DNA of 40,431 bases, taken from positions 1 through 40,431 of the forward strand of contig CAYONQ010000017.1 in the NCBI GenBank assembly GCA_964405375.1, in the 5' to 3' direction. The DNA is from CAYONQ01 sp964405375 (lineage in GTDB: Bacteria; Planctomycetota; Phycisphaerae; Sedimentisphaerales; Anaerobacaceae). Shown in pieces: positions 38,774-40,431 of this stretch. Every line of letters begins with the position of its first letter. The stretch's first letter is position 1. The position numbers were made by a program, and so were the translations under genes. A model generated the notes under the pieces. That model was not told the DNA's origin. It saw only the letters and a list, made by a program, of their open reading frames with translations, and did not search any database.

Positions 38774-40360
38774 TTACGGCAATTCTTCCCAGTCTGTTAG
38801 TCCGCTGATAATGGCCCCCCCTCCTCTTGGCAGTCCCGGCGGCTGTGTATCTAAAGTCCGGACCCGGTCATCATAATTAACCTGCATCTGATAATGTCTG
38901 ATACTTTCAGTTTCGGTCGCTGATAGTACAGCTCCGGTCTTCAGATCTATCCATTCGCCGCTGGCACCGACGCTCGAATCGAAGTATGCGGGCATCGCTT
39001 CGCCTGTCCCGTCAGAATTATACCAGTCCCGGTTAACCGAGACTTGATTCAGAGCGGTAAAATTGCCGTAAACCGAAAACCCGGTTTCGGGCTCCTCTGC
39101 GCCCCCGCTAACGGAGTCCGTGTTGTATAAGAAGTTATTTGCAGCAAACATTAACCCCGAAAGCGCGTACATCGTCCCGTAACGAGGGTCTCCAAAGTAG
39201 ATGTTGCCGCCGCTTACAAGCTGGTTTCCGCTGTCGTATTTGCCGAGGGCTACCAGACCCAGCACGCTTTCGCTGTTTGCGTATGCGGTATTGTCACTAA
39301 TATGGATGTTTCCTGTCGCCACAATGGTCACATTACCATCGACCAAAAACCCGTAGGTGCTTGTGTTGTGTACCCACACGTTGCCGTCTATGTAGTAAAT
39401 CCTGTTGTTGCCGAGGTGTAAAGGAGTTGTTCCACCCTTTGGGGTTCCTGCTCCACTAATGTGTGCCGGCTCAAGAAAGTAATCGTCGCCGGCAGTACCG
39501 CCACACTCACTCGACCTGTTGACCGGATTCTTCACCATCACATCGTATAACGGATGGCCTGACGGCAGGCGCCCCCACTCAACACCTTCGTCTGCAAAGA
39601 TTTGACTCACATTGTGTGTGTTATTTATTTCATAGCGCATTGCGAGCAGGTCGGGGGCATCCTGCAGCTCGGCGCCTTCCAGGGCTTCCCCGGAAACCGA
39701 GGCGCTGTCGAGGATATTAATATTACCGGTGGCCTCAACGTCCCCGTTAAGCCCATAAGTATTTGGAGCGAGCGCCGGATTAGTACTGCTTTCTTCATAC
39801 AAAGTAACATCCCCATCAACATACATATTTCCGTTAATTACGTCTCTGCCGCCGACCTCTTTATCGCCTCCCATGGCTTGAGGGCTCCCTTGCCCCCTTA
39901 AAGCGAACGACCAGTTTGCCCCGCCCAAACCGCCGGCATATATCGCCTGCTCATAAGGAGAAGCCAAAAAGGCCACTTCAACCTTTATTTTTTTCTCTGT
40001 GTTTCCTACTATGCCCGTTGCAATAGCGTAAGGCGGGTCTTCATCCTCGTAAAAAACGACCCGGTAGCTTCCTTCTCCTAAGGCCGTATCATCAATATCC
40101 TGAATATTATCAACATTAACGACGGTTCCAAATTGTCCCAATCCTACGGTGAATAAGCTCAGTCCCGCCTCAGCTAAATAAAAGGCCTTGGTCTTATCAA
40201 TAGCATTCTGGGTCAGTACTACCTCGTTCTTCGCCAGATTGAGTACGGAGAAACCTAAAATCATGATGATACACATTAGGACAATCACTGCCGCCAGTGC
40301 TATACCTCTTTTGGCAGAGCCGGGGCCTGCGGTCTTCGATTTTAACAGCCGGATTTTCAT
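38774..40360 (-). CDS. PilX-like pilus assembly protein
   Basis: A 528-residue protein. The N-terminus has a basic stretch and one hydrophobic helix (~20-43, GIALAAVIVLMCIIMILGFS), followed by AKNEVVLTQNAIDKTKAFYLAEAGL, the hallmark of PilX N-terminal domain proteins, a minor-pilin-like group. The rest is rich in Gly, Asn and beta strands, with repeats such as NMYVDGDVTL, GNVWVHN, GNVTIVATGNIHIS and GNIYFGD that suggest a beta-helix. The ATG at 40360 has GGGGGTG upstream. It is probably a surface tip or minor pilin and the first visible gene of the pil operon. Other minor pilins may lie beyond the window. Confidence 0.8.
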   Translation of the reverse strand: MKIRLLKSKTAGPGSAKRGIALAAVIVLMCIIMILGFSVLNLAKNEVVLTQNAIDKTKAFYLAEAGLSLFTVGLGQFGTVVNVDNIQDIDDTALGEGSYRVVFYEDEDPPYAIATGIVGNTEKKIKVEVAFLASPYEQAIYAGGLGGANWSFALRGQGSPQAMGGDKEVGGRDVINGNMYVDGDVTLYEESSTNPALAPNTYGLNGDVEATGNINILDSASVSGEALEGAELQDAPDLLAMRYEINNTHNVSQIFADEGVEWGRLPSGHPLYDVMVKNPVNRSSECGGTAGDDYFLEPAHISGAGTPKGGTTPLHLGNNRIYYIDGNVWVHNTSTYGFLVDGNVTIVATGNIHISDNTAYANSESVLGLVALGKYDSGNQLVSGGNIYFGDPRYGTMYALSGLMFAANNFLYNTDSVSGGAEEPETGFSVYGNFTALNQVSVNRDWYNSDGTGEAMPAYFDSSVGASGEWIDLKTGAVLSATETESIRHYQMQVNYDDRVRTLDTQPPGLPRGGGAIISGLTDWEELP

Positions 40361-40431
40361 ATTACTTCACCCCCCGTAATTCCGCATCATTACCGTTGAG
40401 ACAAGATGCGTCTGTAAATTAGCTTCTCTCA

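Noticed and set aside
1..40431. tRNA and rRNA genes
   Set aside because: I looked for GGTTCRANTCC-type T-arms and conserved rRNA stretches on both strands and saw none; a covariance-model scan would be decisive.

Overview
The window reads as a chromosomal segment of a planctomycete, most likely of the Phycisphaerae/Sedimentisphaerales type. The pointers are a Minf_1886-family small protein (known from planctomycetes and verrucomicrobia), a Thr-type sulfatase-like lipoprotein, a serpin, an inner-membrane and secretin type IV pilus operon, and long intergenic stretches of Gln/Asn/Pro/Lys-type low-complexity repeats. No rRNA, tRNA, CRISPR array, transposase or phage gene was seen. The taxonomy is inferred from gene families only.

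Layout. Bases 3-8509 (+) form a replication/translation cluster: the 3' two thirds of dnaE, an AT-rich membrane protein, tmk, holB, ricT (PSP1), metG and a Minf_1886 protein. A sulfatase-like lipoprotein follows (8568-10049, +). Bases 10109-13782 (-) hold MarC, a URO-D family protein, a CDP-alcohol phosphatidyltransferase with a probable frameshift, and an M20 peptidase with a possibly leaderless promoter. Bases 13909-16340 (+) hold a coiled-coil zinc-ribbon protein, an RNase HI-PurN fusion and a pseudopilin-like protein. clpC (-) follows, with a perfect consensus promoter.

Bases 18996-21158 are mostly non-coding: a small coiled-coil gene, a region with a 33-bp match to a distant gene, and a large block of simple and peptide-coding repeats. 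Bases 21159-24125 are an AT-richer accessory island: a protein with a HEPN-like RNxxxH motif, a ThaI-like restriction endonuclease and its beta-class DNA methyltransferase. Dispersed repeats flank the island on both sides. Then come a serpin lipoprotein (-) and a membrane-anchored TPR-like protein (+).

Bases 27231-31235 (-) carry dnaN, dciA (DUF721) and gyrB as an operon, without recF between them. An OmpA-type lipoprotein and ndk follow on +. Bases 32894-40360 (-) are a type IV pilus operon in the order pilX-like, pilM, pilN, pilO, parA, pilP/gspC-like, pilQ. The ParA/MinD-type ATPase sits inside the pilus operon.

Working together: dnaE, holB, tmk, dnaN, dciA and gyrB supply the replisome and its dTTP and topology needs. 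The pil operon builds the alignment subcomplex and outer-membrane pore of a pilus or pseudopilus machine. The most unusual items are the RNase HI-PurN fusion, the ParA inside the pil operon, the small restriction/HEPN island and the pair of repeat-encoded peptides.
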